A DNA stretch of 64,000 nt from an uncultured Eubacteriales bacterium (GTDB lineage Bacteria > Bacillota > Clostridia > Oscillospirales > Acutalibacteraceae): NCBI GenBank assembly GCA_934464615.1, contig CAKSKA010000002.1:124001-188000 (forward strand), read 5' to 3'. The first letter of the stretch is position 1. The number at the start of each line of letters is the position of its first letter. The notes under the pieces were generated by a model. The model did not search any database. It saw nothing but the letters and a program-made list of their open reading frames with translations, and had not been told where the DNA came from. Below, piece after piece: positions 1 through 8,510 of the stretch. Made by a program: the position numbers and the translations under genes.

Positions 1-585
1 GGCATAGTTACCTGCAATATGACAAACTGCATCGACATTGACGGCACGCGTGCCGAGGATCTTACCCGTGCCGAAATAGTTTGCCGTTCGCAAATGGAGC
101 CTATTGTAAATTTTTTACGCGAATATGTCCCCGGATTTGAAAAATGTTATATTATAAGTGCGGCATCGCTTATCGGCATACGCGAAACACGCCACTTTAT
201 AGGTGTAAAACAAATTAATGAGGAAGATATTTTAACCGCCCGTGTATTTGAGGACTGGGTTGTTCGTGACGCATTCTTTAATTTCGACGTACACGCCCTT
301 ACAGGCGCCGGTCTTGATAAAACCGGTGTACAGGCAAAATTCAAACAGCAAAAAGGTTATACAATTCCGTATGGTTGTATGGTGCCGAAATCCGTGGACG
401 GATTATTGCTTACCGGCAGAAATATTTCGGGTACGCATATGGCACATTCAAACTTCCGCGCAATGCCTATTTGCGCCGCTATAGGCGAAGCCTGCGGCAT
501 TGCCGCCGCACTGGCTGTTAAAAGCGGCACACCCCTGCGCGATATAGCCCCGACGGATATACAAAAACTGCTGCAGACAAGATAA
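1..585 (+). CDS. FAD-dependent oxidoreductase, C-terminal part
   Basis: The reading frame is open from base 1, so the 5' end lies outside the window; 194 codons remain. The visible part resembles the C-terminal region of the FAD-dependent oxidoreductase family PF12831. Conserved features are IGIRETRHFIG, a 'YTIPYGCMVPK' segment and the late flavin-contact stretch 'VDGLLLTGRNISGTHMAHS' followed by a helix rich in Gly and Ala. In this family the N-terminal Rossmann fold, not visible here, binds FAD. The substrate is unknown. A strong bidirectional terminator follows and separates it from the convergent glnN gene. Confidence 0.85.
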   Translation, partial: GIVTCNMTNCIDIDGTRAEDLTRAEIVCRSQMEPIVNFLREYVPGFEKCYIISAASLIGIRETRHFIGVKQINEEDILTARVFEDWVVRDAFFNFDVHALTGAGLDKTGVQAKFKQQKGYTIPYGCMVPKSVDGLLLTGRNISGTHMAHSNFRAMPICAAIGEACGIAAALAVKSGTPLRDIAPTDIQKLLQTR

Positions 586-590
586 ATTTA

Positions 591-632
591 AAACGGATAT
601 TCATAACAGTTTTGTTGTGAATATCCGTTTTT
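591..632. terminator. Bidirectional terminator between oxidoreductase and glnN
   Basis: Perfect 13-bp arms at 591-603 and 618-630 are flanked by A and T tracts on both sides. This suits convergent genes ending at 585 (+) and 641 (-). Confidence 0.85.
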
Positions 633-640
633 GTAAAGTT

Positions 641-2731
641 TTAAATTGAGAATAACAAATCCGCATATGTAGGATACGGCCAGTATTTTTTATCGGTCAG
701 CAGTTCGGCCTCGTCAACAGGACGGCGCAATTCACTCATAAGCGGTATTATAACATCGCTGTAATGCCGTGCCGCCTGCATACCTTCAAGTCGGTCGCCG
801 GCTTTTATTGCGGCTTCAAACTTTTTAACACAGGCGTGTATTTCGTTAAGGCAGCTGTTAAGTCGGTTTGCGGTGTCGCTGTCAACACTGCAGTCAAACT
901 CGTTGCCGAAAGCGGCTTTTTTCTTTGCAACGTCATCAGCCAAAACGCCTATGTAGTTGCTTATTGCCGGAATTATATCCCGACGTATCATATCGTCAAG
1001 CGTCAGCGCCTCTATGTGTAAGGTCTTTGCGTAATTTTCAAGCGCAATATCGCGCCTGCATACAAGTTCAGCCTTGTTTAAAACACCGTTGCGCTCAAAC
1101 AGTTCGACATTTTTTTCATCTGTCATATGCGCCACGGCATCGGGCGTGGTTTTAAGGTTAAGCAAACCGCGGTATGCCGCTTCTCTCTCCCAAATATCAG
1201 AATATCCGTCGCCGTTGAACACTATCCGTTTATGCGCGGTATAGGTTTCCTTAATAATATTGTGTACATCGGTTGACAGATCCTCACTGCCTTCAAGCCT
1301 GTCGGCAAAATCGCGCAGAACATCGCCCACAATAGTATTAAGCACGGTGTTCGGTCCCGAAATAGAAAGGGAAGAACCCGGCATTCTGAACTCGAACTTA
1401 TTGCCTGTAAACGCAAAGGGGGAAGTGCGGTTGCGGTCTGTGTTATCCTTGCGTATGCTCGGCAATATTTTAGAGCCGGTCTTCATAAACTGTGTGTCGT
1501 GCTTTTGCAGCGGTTTATCCTCAGCCACAGCGTCAAGCACTTCGGTAAGGTCTTCGCCCAAAAACATAGATATAATTGCCGGCGGCGCCTCGTTAGCGCC
1601 GAGTCTGTGGTCGTTTCCTGCGGTGGCAACCGTCATCCGTAGCAAGTCCTGATTTTCGTCCACCGCTTTAATAACGGCGCACAAAAACAGCAAAAACTGC
1701 ATATTATCCTCCGGCGTCTTACCGGGATCCAGCAAGTTTACGCCGTTATCGGTTGAAAGCGCCCAGTTATTATGTTTGCCGCTGCCGTTTACACTGTTAA
1801 ACGGCTTTTCGTGCAGCAGGCATACAAGCGAATGTCTTTCGGCAACCTTTTTCATAACTTCCATTGTAAGTTGGTTGTGGTCTGCCGCAATATTCATAGT
1901 GGTATACACCGGCGCCAACTCGTGCTGTGCGGGGGCAACCTCGTTATGCTCGGTCTTTGCAAATATACCCAGCCGCCAGAGTTCGTTATCAAGGTCCTTC
2001 ATAAACTCGGCTACACGGGGTTTTATAACGCCGTAATAATGGTCGTCCATTTCCTGTCCTTTAGGCGCGCGCGCACCCACAAGCGTGCGTCCGCAAAATT
2101 TTAAGTCGGGACGTTTTTCAAAAACGTCTTTATCAACCAAAAAATACTCCTGTTCCGGACCGACTGTTGCAAATACCGCCTTGGCATCTTCATTGCCGAA
2201 AATACGCACTATACGCTTTGCCTGTTTACCTATTACTTCCATAGAGCGCAAAAGGGGAGTCTTTTTATCCAGCGCCTCGCCCCCGTAGGAGCAGAACGCC
2301 GTAGGAATACAAAGTGTATTATCTTTAATAAAAGCGTACGATGACGAATCCCACACGGTGTATCCGCGTGCCTCAAACGTTGCGCGCAGTCCGCCCGACG
2401 GAAATGATGATGCGTCGCCCTCGCCCTTTATAAGTTCTTTGCCGGAAAATTCCATAATAACGTGGCCGTCGCCGACAGGGGAAATAAAACTGTCGTGTTT
2501 TTCCGCGGTAATGCCCGTAAGCGGCTGAAACCAATGCGTAAAGTGTGTGGCGCCTTTTTCCACCGCCCAATCACGCATTGCGGCGGCAACATCGTCTGCT
2601 ATTGTGCTGTCAATCCGTTTGCCTTGTTTTATTGTGCGTTTAAGCACATCGTATGTATCGGCGCTCAGCCTTGCTTTCATTTCATCGTCATTAAAAACGT
2701 TGCACCCGAAAAACTCGTTAACTTTGGGCAT
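641..2731 (-). CDS. glnN: Glutamine synthetase type III
   Basis: This 696-residue protein ligates ammonia to glutamate using ATP, the main nitrogen-assimilation step. Its length of about 700 residues and the N-terminal 'FGCNVFNDDEMKARL' mark the GSIII (GlnN) class rather than the ~450-residue GSI. Visible signatures are 'THFTHWFQPLTG', 'VGPEQEYFLVD' (metal-binding Glu), 'EVAPAQHELAPV', 'EKPFNSVNGSGKHNNW' (ATP/glutamate pocket) and 'NDHRLGANEAPPAI'. A good Shine-Dalgarno (GGGAGG) lies just upstream of the ATG. A consensus promoter whose -10 sits in a perfect dyad lies directly upstream. The gene is monocistronic, bounded by terminators. Confidence 0.97.
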   Translation of the reverse strand: MPKVNEFFGCNVFNDDEMKARLSADTYDVLKRTIKQGKRIDSTIADDVAAAMRDWAVEKGATHFTHWFQPLTGITAEKHDSFISPVGDGHVIMEFSGKELIKGEGDASSFPSGGLRATFEARGYTVWDSSSYAFIKDNTLCIPTAFCSYGGEALDKKTPLLRSMEVIGKQAKRIVRIFGNEDAKAVFATVGPEQEYFLVDKDVFEKRPDLKFCGRTLVGARAPKGQEMDDHYYGVIKPRVAEFMKDLDNELWRLGIFAKTEHNEVAPAQHELAPVYTTMNIAADHNQLTMEVMKKVAERHSLVCLLHEKPFNSVNGSGKHNNWALSTDNGVNLLDPGKTPEDNMQFLLFLCAVIKAVDENQDLLRMTVATAGNDHRLGANEAPPAIISMFLGEDLTEVLDAVAEDKPLQKHDTQFMKTGSKILPSIRKDNTDRNRTSPFAFTGNKFEFRMPGSSLSISGPNTVLNTIVGDVLRDFADRLEGSEDLSTDVHNIIKETYTAHKRIVFNGDGYSDIWEREAAYRGLLNLKTTPDAVAHMTDEKNVELFERNGVLNKAELVCRRDIALENYAKTLHIEALTLDDMIRRDIIPAISNYIGVLADDVAKKKAAFGNEFDCSVDSDTANRLNSCLNEIHACVKKFEAAIKAGDRLEGMQAARHYSDVIIPLMSELRRPVDEAELLTDKKYWPYPTYADLLFSI

Positions 2732-2751
2732 ATTTTCCTCCCTAAAACAAA

Positions 2752-2793
2752 CGCCGTATAACTGTATTATACGGCGCTGATATTACAAATCAA
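2752..2793 (-). promoter_or_regulatory. glnN promoter with a dyad over the -10
   Basis: On the minus strand TTGATT (2793-2788), 16 bp and TATAAT (2771-2766) form a sigma-A-type promoter. The -10 lies in one arm of a perfect 10-bp inverted repeat (2752-2761 and 2767-2776, 5-nt spacer). The dyad could be a repressor operator for glnN. As a hairpin followed by TTTGTTTT it could also terminate the upstream lipoprotein operon. Confidence 0.6.
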
Positions 2794-2817
2794 TTATATA
2801 TTTAACTTTATAAAAAA

Positions 2818-3903
2818 TCAATACCTTTTTTGGTCGGCATTGTAGTAATTCGCCTTACATTCGGGCAGTAAAAAATTAAAGTTCATACCGTCGGGCATTG
2901 TAAAGTCTGCGGTACGCGTATCCGTCCTGTCAAACGCGGTATGCCGCTGACTCATTTTTTCATCGGTTATATTAAAAAATTTATAAGAAATATTGTTTCC
3001 GGCGCCGTCCCATGTAACATCCGTGCCGTACCAGTCGCCGTCCAATTCCAGCATATTCCACATATGCGGCGCCCCGTCGCCCAGACCGCGTACCGTTATG
3101 CAGTTTATACCGCATTTATTAAGCAAAAGCTGAAACGCCTCGGCATAGCCTTCGCACACGGCGGTGCCTTTTACCAGTGCGCCGTATACGGTGTAATCCT
3201 CGTCCGTGGTGGTCTGCGTATTATTGTAAACGACATTTTTACACAGAAAATCATGGAAAAATACTTCTTTTTCAAAACAAGACCTGTTTTGCGCCGACGC
3301 TATAATTTTACTTACCGCCGTTTCAAGCTCGGCGCGTTTGCTGTAAATATCGCTGTCGTTATTGTAAATGTATGAAAGCGTTACCGTAACGCCGCTGATA
3401 CTGCCCGAACGCATGGTAAATTCCCCGTCAAGCCAAAAAAGCTCGGGATGGTCGGCTGCAACAGCGCCGAAGGCGGCACTTATATTATCGTAAAATTTCT
3501 CGTCCTCGCCTGCGGCAGCCATTTTAATCGGCATACGCTGTATACCCTGCGCCGCGCTTAAAATTTTGTTGTAATAATTTTTTTGCGTATCGGACAAAAG
3601 CGCAAAGCAATAATAAAAAAACTCTCCCTGTTTTCCCGTAGGGGCGGTGAGTTCGGCATTACTGCCCGCAGTATCGGGGCGGTTGTCTGTCGGTCGGTTT
3701 ATAACAGCCTGTTCCGGCTGTGAATTTTCTTCGTTTTCTGTTTTATCGGTACTCTCCGCCGCAGACGACGTTTGCTGCGACGCCGAACTGTTGTCCGCAT
3801 TGCCTGCGGGCGTCGGGGACGGATTTTTTGAAAACACGCAGCCCGAAAGTATTAAAACCGTGGTTACCGCACAAACAAAAACGGCAAAAATGCACTTTTT
3901 CAT
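2818..3903 (-). CDS. Transglutaminase-like lipoprotein
   Basis: The 361-residue product starts with a lipoprotein signal (lipobox LSGC, Cys22). A low-complexity Ser/Thr/Asn/Glu-rich linker follows to about residue 95. The C-terminal half carries a transglutaminase-like fold: catalytic Cys in 'GTAVCEGYAEAFQLLLNKCGI', His in 'APHMWNMLELDGDWYGTDVTWD' and the following Asp. Such proteins are anchored outside the membrane and may act on cell-wall or extracellular proteins, but the substrate is unknown. It starts 15 bp after the 202-residue gene at 3919-4527, so the two are probably co-transcribed. Confidence 0.85.
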   Translation of the reverse strand: MKKCIFAVFVCAVTTVLILSGCVFSKNPSPTPAGNADNSSASQQTSSAAESTDKTENEENSQPEQAVINRPTDNRPDTAGSNAELTAPTGKQGEFFYYCFALLSDTQKNYYNKILSAAQGIQRMPIKMAAAGEDEKFYDNISAAFGAVAADHPELFWLDGEFTMRSGSISGVTVTLSYIYNNDSDIYSKRAELETAVSKIIASAQNRSCFEKEVFFHDFLCKNVVYNNTQTTTDEDYTVYGALVKGTAVCEGYAEAFQLLLNKCGINCITVRGLGDGAPHMWNMLELDGDWYGTDVTWDGAGNNISYKFFNITDEKMSQRHTAFDRTDTRTADFTMPDGMNFNFLLPECKANYYNADQKRY

Positions 3904-3918
3904 ACTGTCCCCGCCTTT

Positions 3919-4527
3919 CTAATTAATAAAATTTACATTGCCGCAGCAACCGCTTACCGACTGCGAAATATTGTAACATTCCGGAAAATTAAGTGTGGAT
4001 TTTGTGTTTTCAATAAAAAACACAATGTCGGATTTATTAAGTCCCGATTTTTGAATATTATTAAGAAGTGATGATATTATATCGCGTTTAAACTGTTTGT
4101 CAAGTGTTGTTTTAAGTCTTTCGGCAGTCTGTACTCCCGTAAGGCGTATCTGCGCGCCGTTTTCGGTTATCACGCAGCCCGACAGTCTGTCGGTAAATTC
4201 CGCCAAAAAATCATAATCGGCGTCAACGGTTTTAAAAACCGTATAGCCGTATTTTTGTACGTCCGACGCATCCGCGGCGCTGTCAAACAGCAGCACCGAC
4301 GTACTGTCGCTTGTAAAATCGAAATTAATAAATACGCTGTCGGCGGGAAAATTAATTAAAAAACCGGCGGAATCCGCCACGGCCGGTGCGGATATGTGCG
4401 TTTTTTCGGTGGGGACGGTAATTTTTCCCTCGTCACGCACGGTAAAAAAAGTCATTGCGGCAAAGGCGCAAATGCAAAAAAATATTGTAAAAATAAATGT
4501 AAAAATCTGTCCGTTGTTTCTCTTCAT
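3919..4527 (-). CDS. Hypothetical membrane-anchored exported protein
   Basis: I do not recognise this 202-residue protein. It has one N-terminal hydrophobic segment (about residues 8-28, 'FTFIFTIFFCICAFAAMTFF') followed by a soluble, mostly extracytoplasmic domain with no cysteine until the C-terminal 'VSGCCGNVNFIN'. It is followed after 15 bp by the transglutaminase lipoprotein, suggesting a shared surface role. It is divergent from the small membrane protein at 4650. Confidence 0.7.
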   Translation of the reverse strand: MKRNNGQIFTFIFTIFFCICAFAAMTFFTVRDEGKITVPTEKTHISAPAVADSAGFLINFPADSVFINFDFTSDSTSVLLFDSAADASDVQKYGYTVFKTVDADYDFLAEFTDRLSGCVITENGAQIRLTGVQTAERLKTTLDKQFKRDIISSLLNNIQKSGLNKSDIVFFIENTKSTLNFPECYNISQSVSGCCGNVNFIN

Positions 4528-4587
4528 TTTATACCGCCTTTCCGACAGTAAAATTATTATCTGTTTTCGGGCGGATATTCATAAATA

Positions 4588-4616
4588 TTTACAAACTTTA
4601 AATATTTTGATATAAT
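4588..4616 (+). promoter_or_regulatory. Promoter for the 4650 gene
   Basis: TTTACA (4588-4593), 17 bp, TATAAT (4611-4616) lies 34 bp before the start codon of the gene at 4650. Confidence 0.6.
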
Positions 4617-4649
4617 AATTAATATATTAAAGCAAAGGCGGTATTACAA

Positions 4650-4982
4650 ATGGAAAATACGGAATTTGACACTGTTTTGCAACAAAAAAACGCGCACGCC
4701 AAAAGCAGCGCAAACGGTATTTTAAAGCGCAAAAAATTAATCTTCCGCTGTTTGGCGGTTGCAGTGCTTTTATGCTCGGTTGCAGGCGGCATATTGTTCG
4801 GATTTACCGAAACCACACGCCTTACGGGCGAGCTGCTTGTTGTTACATCACGTGCGTTTGAGGTTTGGCGGTTATTCCTGTTCTGCTTGGTGGGAATTTC
4901 CGGATTTGCAAGCCTTTGGGGCATTTCGGATATTTTCGGCGTGCTTGACAAAAAGCAGGCAAAAAAGCAAAACAAACAATAA
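4650..4982 (+). CDS. Small membrane protein, unknown function
   Basis: The 110-residue product has two hydrophobic segments (about residues 31-52 and 72-92) between Lys/Arg-rich ends, and a charged C-terminal tail 'DKKQAKKQNKQ'. An AAAGGCGG ribosome site is correctly spaced before the ATG, and a consensus promoter lies upstream. No family recognised. A strong terminator follows directly. Confidence 0.65.
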   Translation: MENTEFDTVLQQKNAHAKSSANGILKRKKLIFRCLAVAVLLCSVAGGILFGFTETTRLTGELLVVTSRAFEVWRLFLFCLVGISGFASLWGISDIFGVLDKKQAKKQNKQ

Positions 4983-5000
4983 TCCTCTGCAAACAATAAA

Positions 5001-5032
5001 AATCGCATCGGAAATTCCGATGCGATTTTTTT
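5001..5032. terminator. Bidirectional terminator, 4650 gene / uppP
   Basis: Perfect 13-bp arms at 5001-5013 and 5015-5027 are flanked by A and T runs. It lies between convergent genes; uppP ends at 5031. Confidence 0.8.
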
Positions 5033-5879
5033 AACCTTTTATACCGAAATAGAGCAATACCAGCGCGCCTAAAGCCACACGGTAATATCCAAACGGTGCA
5101 AAAGAATGTTTCTTTACAAATCCCAACAGGAACTTAATTGCAATTATGGAAACCAAAAATGCCGTTATTGTTCCGGCGGAAAGGATAACTATCTCGGTGC
5201 TGGTAAAGTGCAGACCGAATTTAAGAAGTTTAAGCAAACTTGCACCGAACATTGTGGGAATTGCAAGGTAAAAACTGAATTCCGCACCGACGGTACGCGA
5301 AACGCCTATTACAAGCGCGCCGAGTATTGTAGAACCCGAGCGTGACGTGCCGGGTATTACGGCAAGCGCCTGAAAACATCCGATTAAAAATGCCGTACCG
5401 TAACCGAGGGACTGCATTGTGGAAATACGCGGAGTTTTGTTTTTGTGCAGCGCTTCGATAATTATATAAAGCACACCGTAAACTATAAGCGCTATGGAAA
5501 CCGTTTTGTAATTGAAAAACAGTTCGTTAATTTTATCGTCAAACGGCAATGCTATAATTACCGTGGGTATGCAGGCGATTGCAACTTTAAGCCAAATGCT
5601 TACCGACTGCTTTTTAATTCCGAAAAGATTTTTTACCTGTATAACGCCCGAGCTTTCCTTGCGGGTTGTAAACGGCCACAGTTTATTCCAAAACAGGACA
5701 ACCACCGCCATTATTGCGCCTAACTGAATAACAACCTCAAACATTTCCTTAAAACTGTCGGAAACATCCATTTTTAAAAACTCGTCAACTAAAATTATAT
5801 GTCCGGTACTGCTGATGGGCAGCCATTCGGTAATGCCCTCTATAATACCTATAAATATCGCCTTAAATACCTCTATCAT
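5031..5879 (-). CDS. uppP: Undecaprenyl-diphosphatase
   Basis: This integral membrane enzyme removes a phosphate from undecaprenyl pyrophosphate to recycle the lipid carrier for peptidoglycan synthesis; high activity gives bacitracin tolerance. The 282-residue product shows both BacA/UppP signatures: 'EGITEWLPISSTGHIIL' near the N-terminus and 'PGTSRSGSTILGALVIG' about residue 175, plus seven or eight hydrophobic segments. I chose the ATG at 5879 because GGAGG sits 7 nt before it; a longer frame from a TTG at 5897 would start inside the ribosome-site region. Confidence 0.95.
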   Translation of the reverse strand: MIEVFKAIFIGIIEGITEWLPISSTGHIILVDEFLKMDVSDSFKEMFEVVIQLGAIMAVVVLFWNKLWPFTTRKESSGVIQVKNLFGIKKQSVSIWLKVAIACIPTVIIALPFDDKINELFFNYKTVSIALIVYGVLYIIIEALHKNKTPRISTMQSLGYGTAFLIGCFQALAVIPGTSRSGSTILGALVIGVSRTVGAEFSFYLAIPTMFGASLLKLLKFGLHFTSTEIVILSAGTITAFLVSIIAIKFLLGFVKKHSFAPFGYYRVALGALVLLYFGIKG

Positions 5880-5926
5880 TTCTGTGCCTCCGAACAAAAA
5901 TAATGCTTTTACAGCAAAGCCTTATC

Positions 5927-5955
5927 ATTCTATCACAAAACGCGTTTAAAGTAAA
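5927..5955 (-). promoter_or_regulatory. uppP promoter
   Basis: Minus-strand TTTACT (5955-5950), 17 bp, TAGAAT (5932-5927). It lies in the gap after glgA, so uppP can be expressed independently of the glycogen operon. Confidence 0.55.
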
Positions 5956-5957
5956 CC

Positions 5958-7379
5958 CTAATTTAAAAGCGACTTATACAGCTTTATATATTCTCCCGCG
6001 GACCTTGACCAGCTGTTATCGCACTTCATTGCACGGCGGCGCAGGATCTCCCAGCCGTCATAATCCTCGTAATAGCCTTTAAGCGCGCGCCATACGGCAC
6101 GTTCCATATCGTGTGCGTTGTAGGATTTAAAAGTAAATCCGTTGCCGATTCCGTCGCCGCTGTCGACAATCGTATCGTTAAGTCCGCCGGTCTGGCGTAC
6201 AACGGGTATTGTACCGTAACGCAGCGCCACCATTTGTGCCAATCCGCACGGCTCGCTTTTGCTGGGCATTAAAAATATATCGGCGCCGGCATATATGCAG
6301 TGTGCCAGACGGGGAATAAATCCCGAACGAAAAGCGACTTTATCGGGATATTTTTTAGCCATTTCACGAAAGAAGTTTTCGTACTCCCATTCGCCCGAAC
6401 CCAAAACGACAATTTGCACCTTGCTTGCGGCAAGTTCCTCAAACACGCATTTAATAAGGTCAAATCCCTTATGGTTTACAAGGCGCGACACTATGCCTAT
6501 AACGGCGGTGTCGGGGTGCTCCGGCAGGCCGAGTTCCCGCTGCAGTTCACGTTTGTTTACCGCTTTTCCTGACATATTGTCTATGCTGAACGGCGCATAA
6601 ATCATACCGTCCTTATCGGGCGAATAAACGTCGTAATCAATACCGTTTACTATTCCCGTAAGTTTGCCCGACATTGAGCGCAAAATGGGATCAAGCCCGT
6701 GGGAATAGTAGGAATCCATTATCTCCCTTGCGTATGTGGGCGATACCGTGGTTATGCGGTCGCTTGTTACAAACGCGCCCTTCATATAATTCACGCAGCC
6801 GTCGTAATCCAACACGCTTTCCTTTTCCTTGGGTATGCCCAGCACATCGCCGAGTATTTCATATCCGTATTTTCCCTGATACTGTATGTTGTGTACGGTA
6901 AAAACGGTTTTAATGTTGCGGTAAAAATCATTATCCCTGTAATATGCGTCCAGGTAAACCGGCACCAACGCCGTTTGCCAGTCGTTGCAATGTATAATAT
7001 CGGGTTTAAAATCTATATGCGGCAAAATATCCAGCACTGCACGTGAGAAGAACGCAAATCTTTCGGCGTCGTCATAATCGCCGTACATACTGTCGCGTTT
7101 AAAATAATAAAGATTATCTATAAAATAATATATAACGCCGTCGCGGTGCGCCTCAAAAATTCCGCAATACTGTCTGCGCCATGAAACAGACACCGTGATG
7201 CTTTTAATAAACGTCATCTCGCGTCTTAATTCTTCGGGAATCGAAGAATACAGCGGCATAACAATGCGGCAGCCCACCAAACGCTTACGCAATGCTTTGG
7301 GCAACGCCCCCGCAACGTCCGCCAATCCGCCGGACATGGCAAAAGGGTATGCCTCGCTTGCAGCAAATAGTACCTTCAT
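5958..7379 (-). CDS. glgA: Glycogen synthase (ADP-glucose)
   Basis: This 473-residue GT5 glycosyltransferase adds glucose from ADP-glucose to the non-reducing end of glycogen. The N-terminus 'KVLFAASEAYPFAMSGGLADV' matches GlgA, and the C-terminal 'MPSKSEPCGLAQMVALRYGTIPVVRQTGGLNDTI' is the nucleotide-sugar binding motif (E-x7-E type region). Oddity: the usual K-X-G-G-L motif reads M-S-G-G-L here, without the lysine. It is last in the operon glgB-glgC-glgD-glgA and starts 12 bp after glgD. Confidence 0.96.
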   Translation of the reverse strand: MKVLFAASEAYPFAMSGGLADVAGALPKALRKRLVGCRIVMPLYSSIPEELRREMTFIKSITVSVSWRRQYCGIFEAHRDGVIYYFIDNLYYFKRDSMYGDYDDAERFAFFSRAVLDILPHIDFKPDIIHCNDWQTALVPVYLDAYYRDNDFYRNIKTVFTVHNIQYQGKYGYEILGDVLGIPKEKESVLDYDGCVNYMKGAFVTSDRITTVSPTYAREIMDSYYSHGLDPILRSMSGKLTGIVNGIDYDVYSPDKDGMIYAPFSIDNMSGKAVNKRELQRELGLPEHPDTAVIGIVSRLVNHKGFDLIKCVFEELAASKVQIVVLGSGEWEYENFFREMAKKYPDKVAFRSGFIPRLAHCIYAGADIFLMPSKSEPCGLAQMVALRYGTIPVVRQTGGLNDTIVDSGDGIGNGFTFKSYNAHDMERAVWRALKGYYEDYDGWEILRRRAMKCDNSWSRSAGEYIKLYKSLLN

Positions 7380-7391
7380 TTTTTTACTCCT

Positions 7392-8510
7392 TTAAACTGT
7401 TTTTTCCTTGCCTATAAAAATATTCTTATCGCTGCTGCCCTTAACGGTGCTGCCCGCAGTTATAACGGCGGCTTTATCGGCAGTTACATTTTCCAATATA
7501 CAGCCGTCCTGAATCTCGGTTTCCTGCATAAGTATACAATCCTTTACAACTGCGCCTTTGCCTATTTTTACACCGCGGAAAAGTATTGAATTTTCCACCG
7601 TACCCTCAATAACGCAGCCGTCGCCTATAAGGCAATTGGATACCGACGAGTTTACGCCGTAACGCGTCGGCATATCGTCGCGGGTTTTTGTGTAAACGGG
7701 ACGTTCCTTATTAAATATACTGCTGCGCTGCTGTTTATCAAGCAGCATACGGCTTATTCTTACATAGGACACCGTGCTGTCCACAACCTCCGCAAAGCCT
7801 TCTACCTTATAGCCGTAAACCGTACCGAAAGGCACGCGCGGAACTATAACATCATGCGAAAGGCTTTCCGCACTGCGACGGTTTGCTTCATTTATCCATT
7901 CAATAAGCAATTCGCGTTTAATAACAAAAACGTCAAGGCTGAAATCTACCTCGGTGCCGTTGCGGTTTACAAAATCCACATTTTTTACATTGTTTGTGTC
8001 ATCAATATCCAGCACCATTATATCGTGATTGCTGCGCGGCAAAGCGCCGTGTTTATAGGCAACCGTGACTTCCGCGCCCGAATTTATGTGATTTTCCACC
8101 ATATCGGCAATATCAATATTGCTGATAACATCGGCGTCGCACATGACAACATATTCTTCCTTACTTCTTGTAAGGTAAGTCATGACACCTGCAAGCGCGT
8201 CAACATGACCGCGGAAAAATCCCGTTTTGGCATTGCTGAACGGCGGCATTATAAATATTCCTCCGTTTTTCCTGTCAAGGTCCCACGCCTTTCCGTTGCC
8301 GAGGTGATCCATAAGCGAACGGTAGTTTTCCTTTGTGATAACGCCGACTTTGCTGACGCCCGCGTTTACAAGGTTGGAAAGGGAAAAGTCAATAAGTCTG
8401 TAACGGCTGCCGAACGGTATTGACGCCATTGAGCGACGCGCGGTAAGTTCGGGAATAAGCTCATCATGTACATTTGCAAAAATTATACCCAATACATTGT
8501 TACCGGTCAT
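7392..8510 (-). CDS. glgD: Glucose-1-phosphate adenylyltransferase, GlgD subunit
   Basis: This 372-residue partner of GlgC is found in Firmicutes, where GlgD is a regulatory or weakly catalytic subunit of the ADP-glucose pyrophosphorylase. It keeps the N-terminal nucleotidyltransferase shape ('IPFGSRYRLIDFSLSNLVNAG') and a C-terminal left-handed beta-helix of hexapeptide-like repeats (from about residue 285, 'SVSNCLIGDGCVIEGTVENS'). The canonical N-terminal GGxGxRL loop of GlgC is replaced by 'IFANVHDELIPELTARRSM', as expected for GlgD. Its start overlaps the glgC stop by 4 bp (ATGA), indicating translational coupling. Confidence 0.93.
   Translation of the reverse strand: MTGNNVLGIIFANVHDELIPELTARRSMASIPFGSRYRLIDFSLSNLVNAGVSKVGVITKENYRSLMDHLGNGKAWDLDRKNGGIFIMPPFSNAKTGFFRGHVDALAGVMTYLTRSKEEYVVMCDADVISNIDIADMVENHINSGAEVTVAYKHGALPRSNHDIMVLDIDDTNNVKNVDFVNRNGTEVDFSLDVFVIKRELLIEWINEANRRSAESLSHDVIVPRVPFGTVYGYKVEGFAEVVDSTVSYVRISRMLLDKQQRSSIFNKERPVYTKTRDDMPTRYGVNSSVSNCLIGDGCVIEGTVENSILFRGVKIGKGAVVKDCILMQETEIQDGCILENVTADKAAVITAGSTVKGSSDKNIFIGKEKTV

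Noticed and set aside
741..1155. Plus-strand ORFs across glnN
   Set aside because: They lie wholly inside a strong minus-strand gene and lack ribosome sites and family features.
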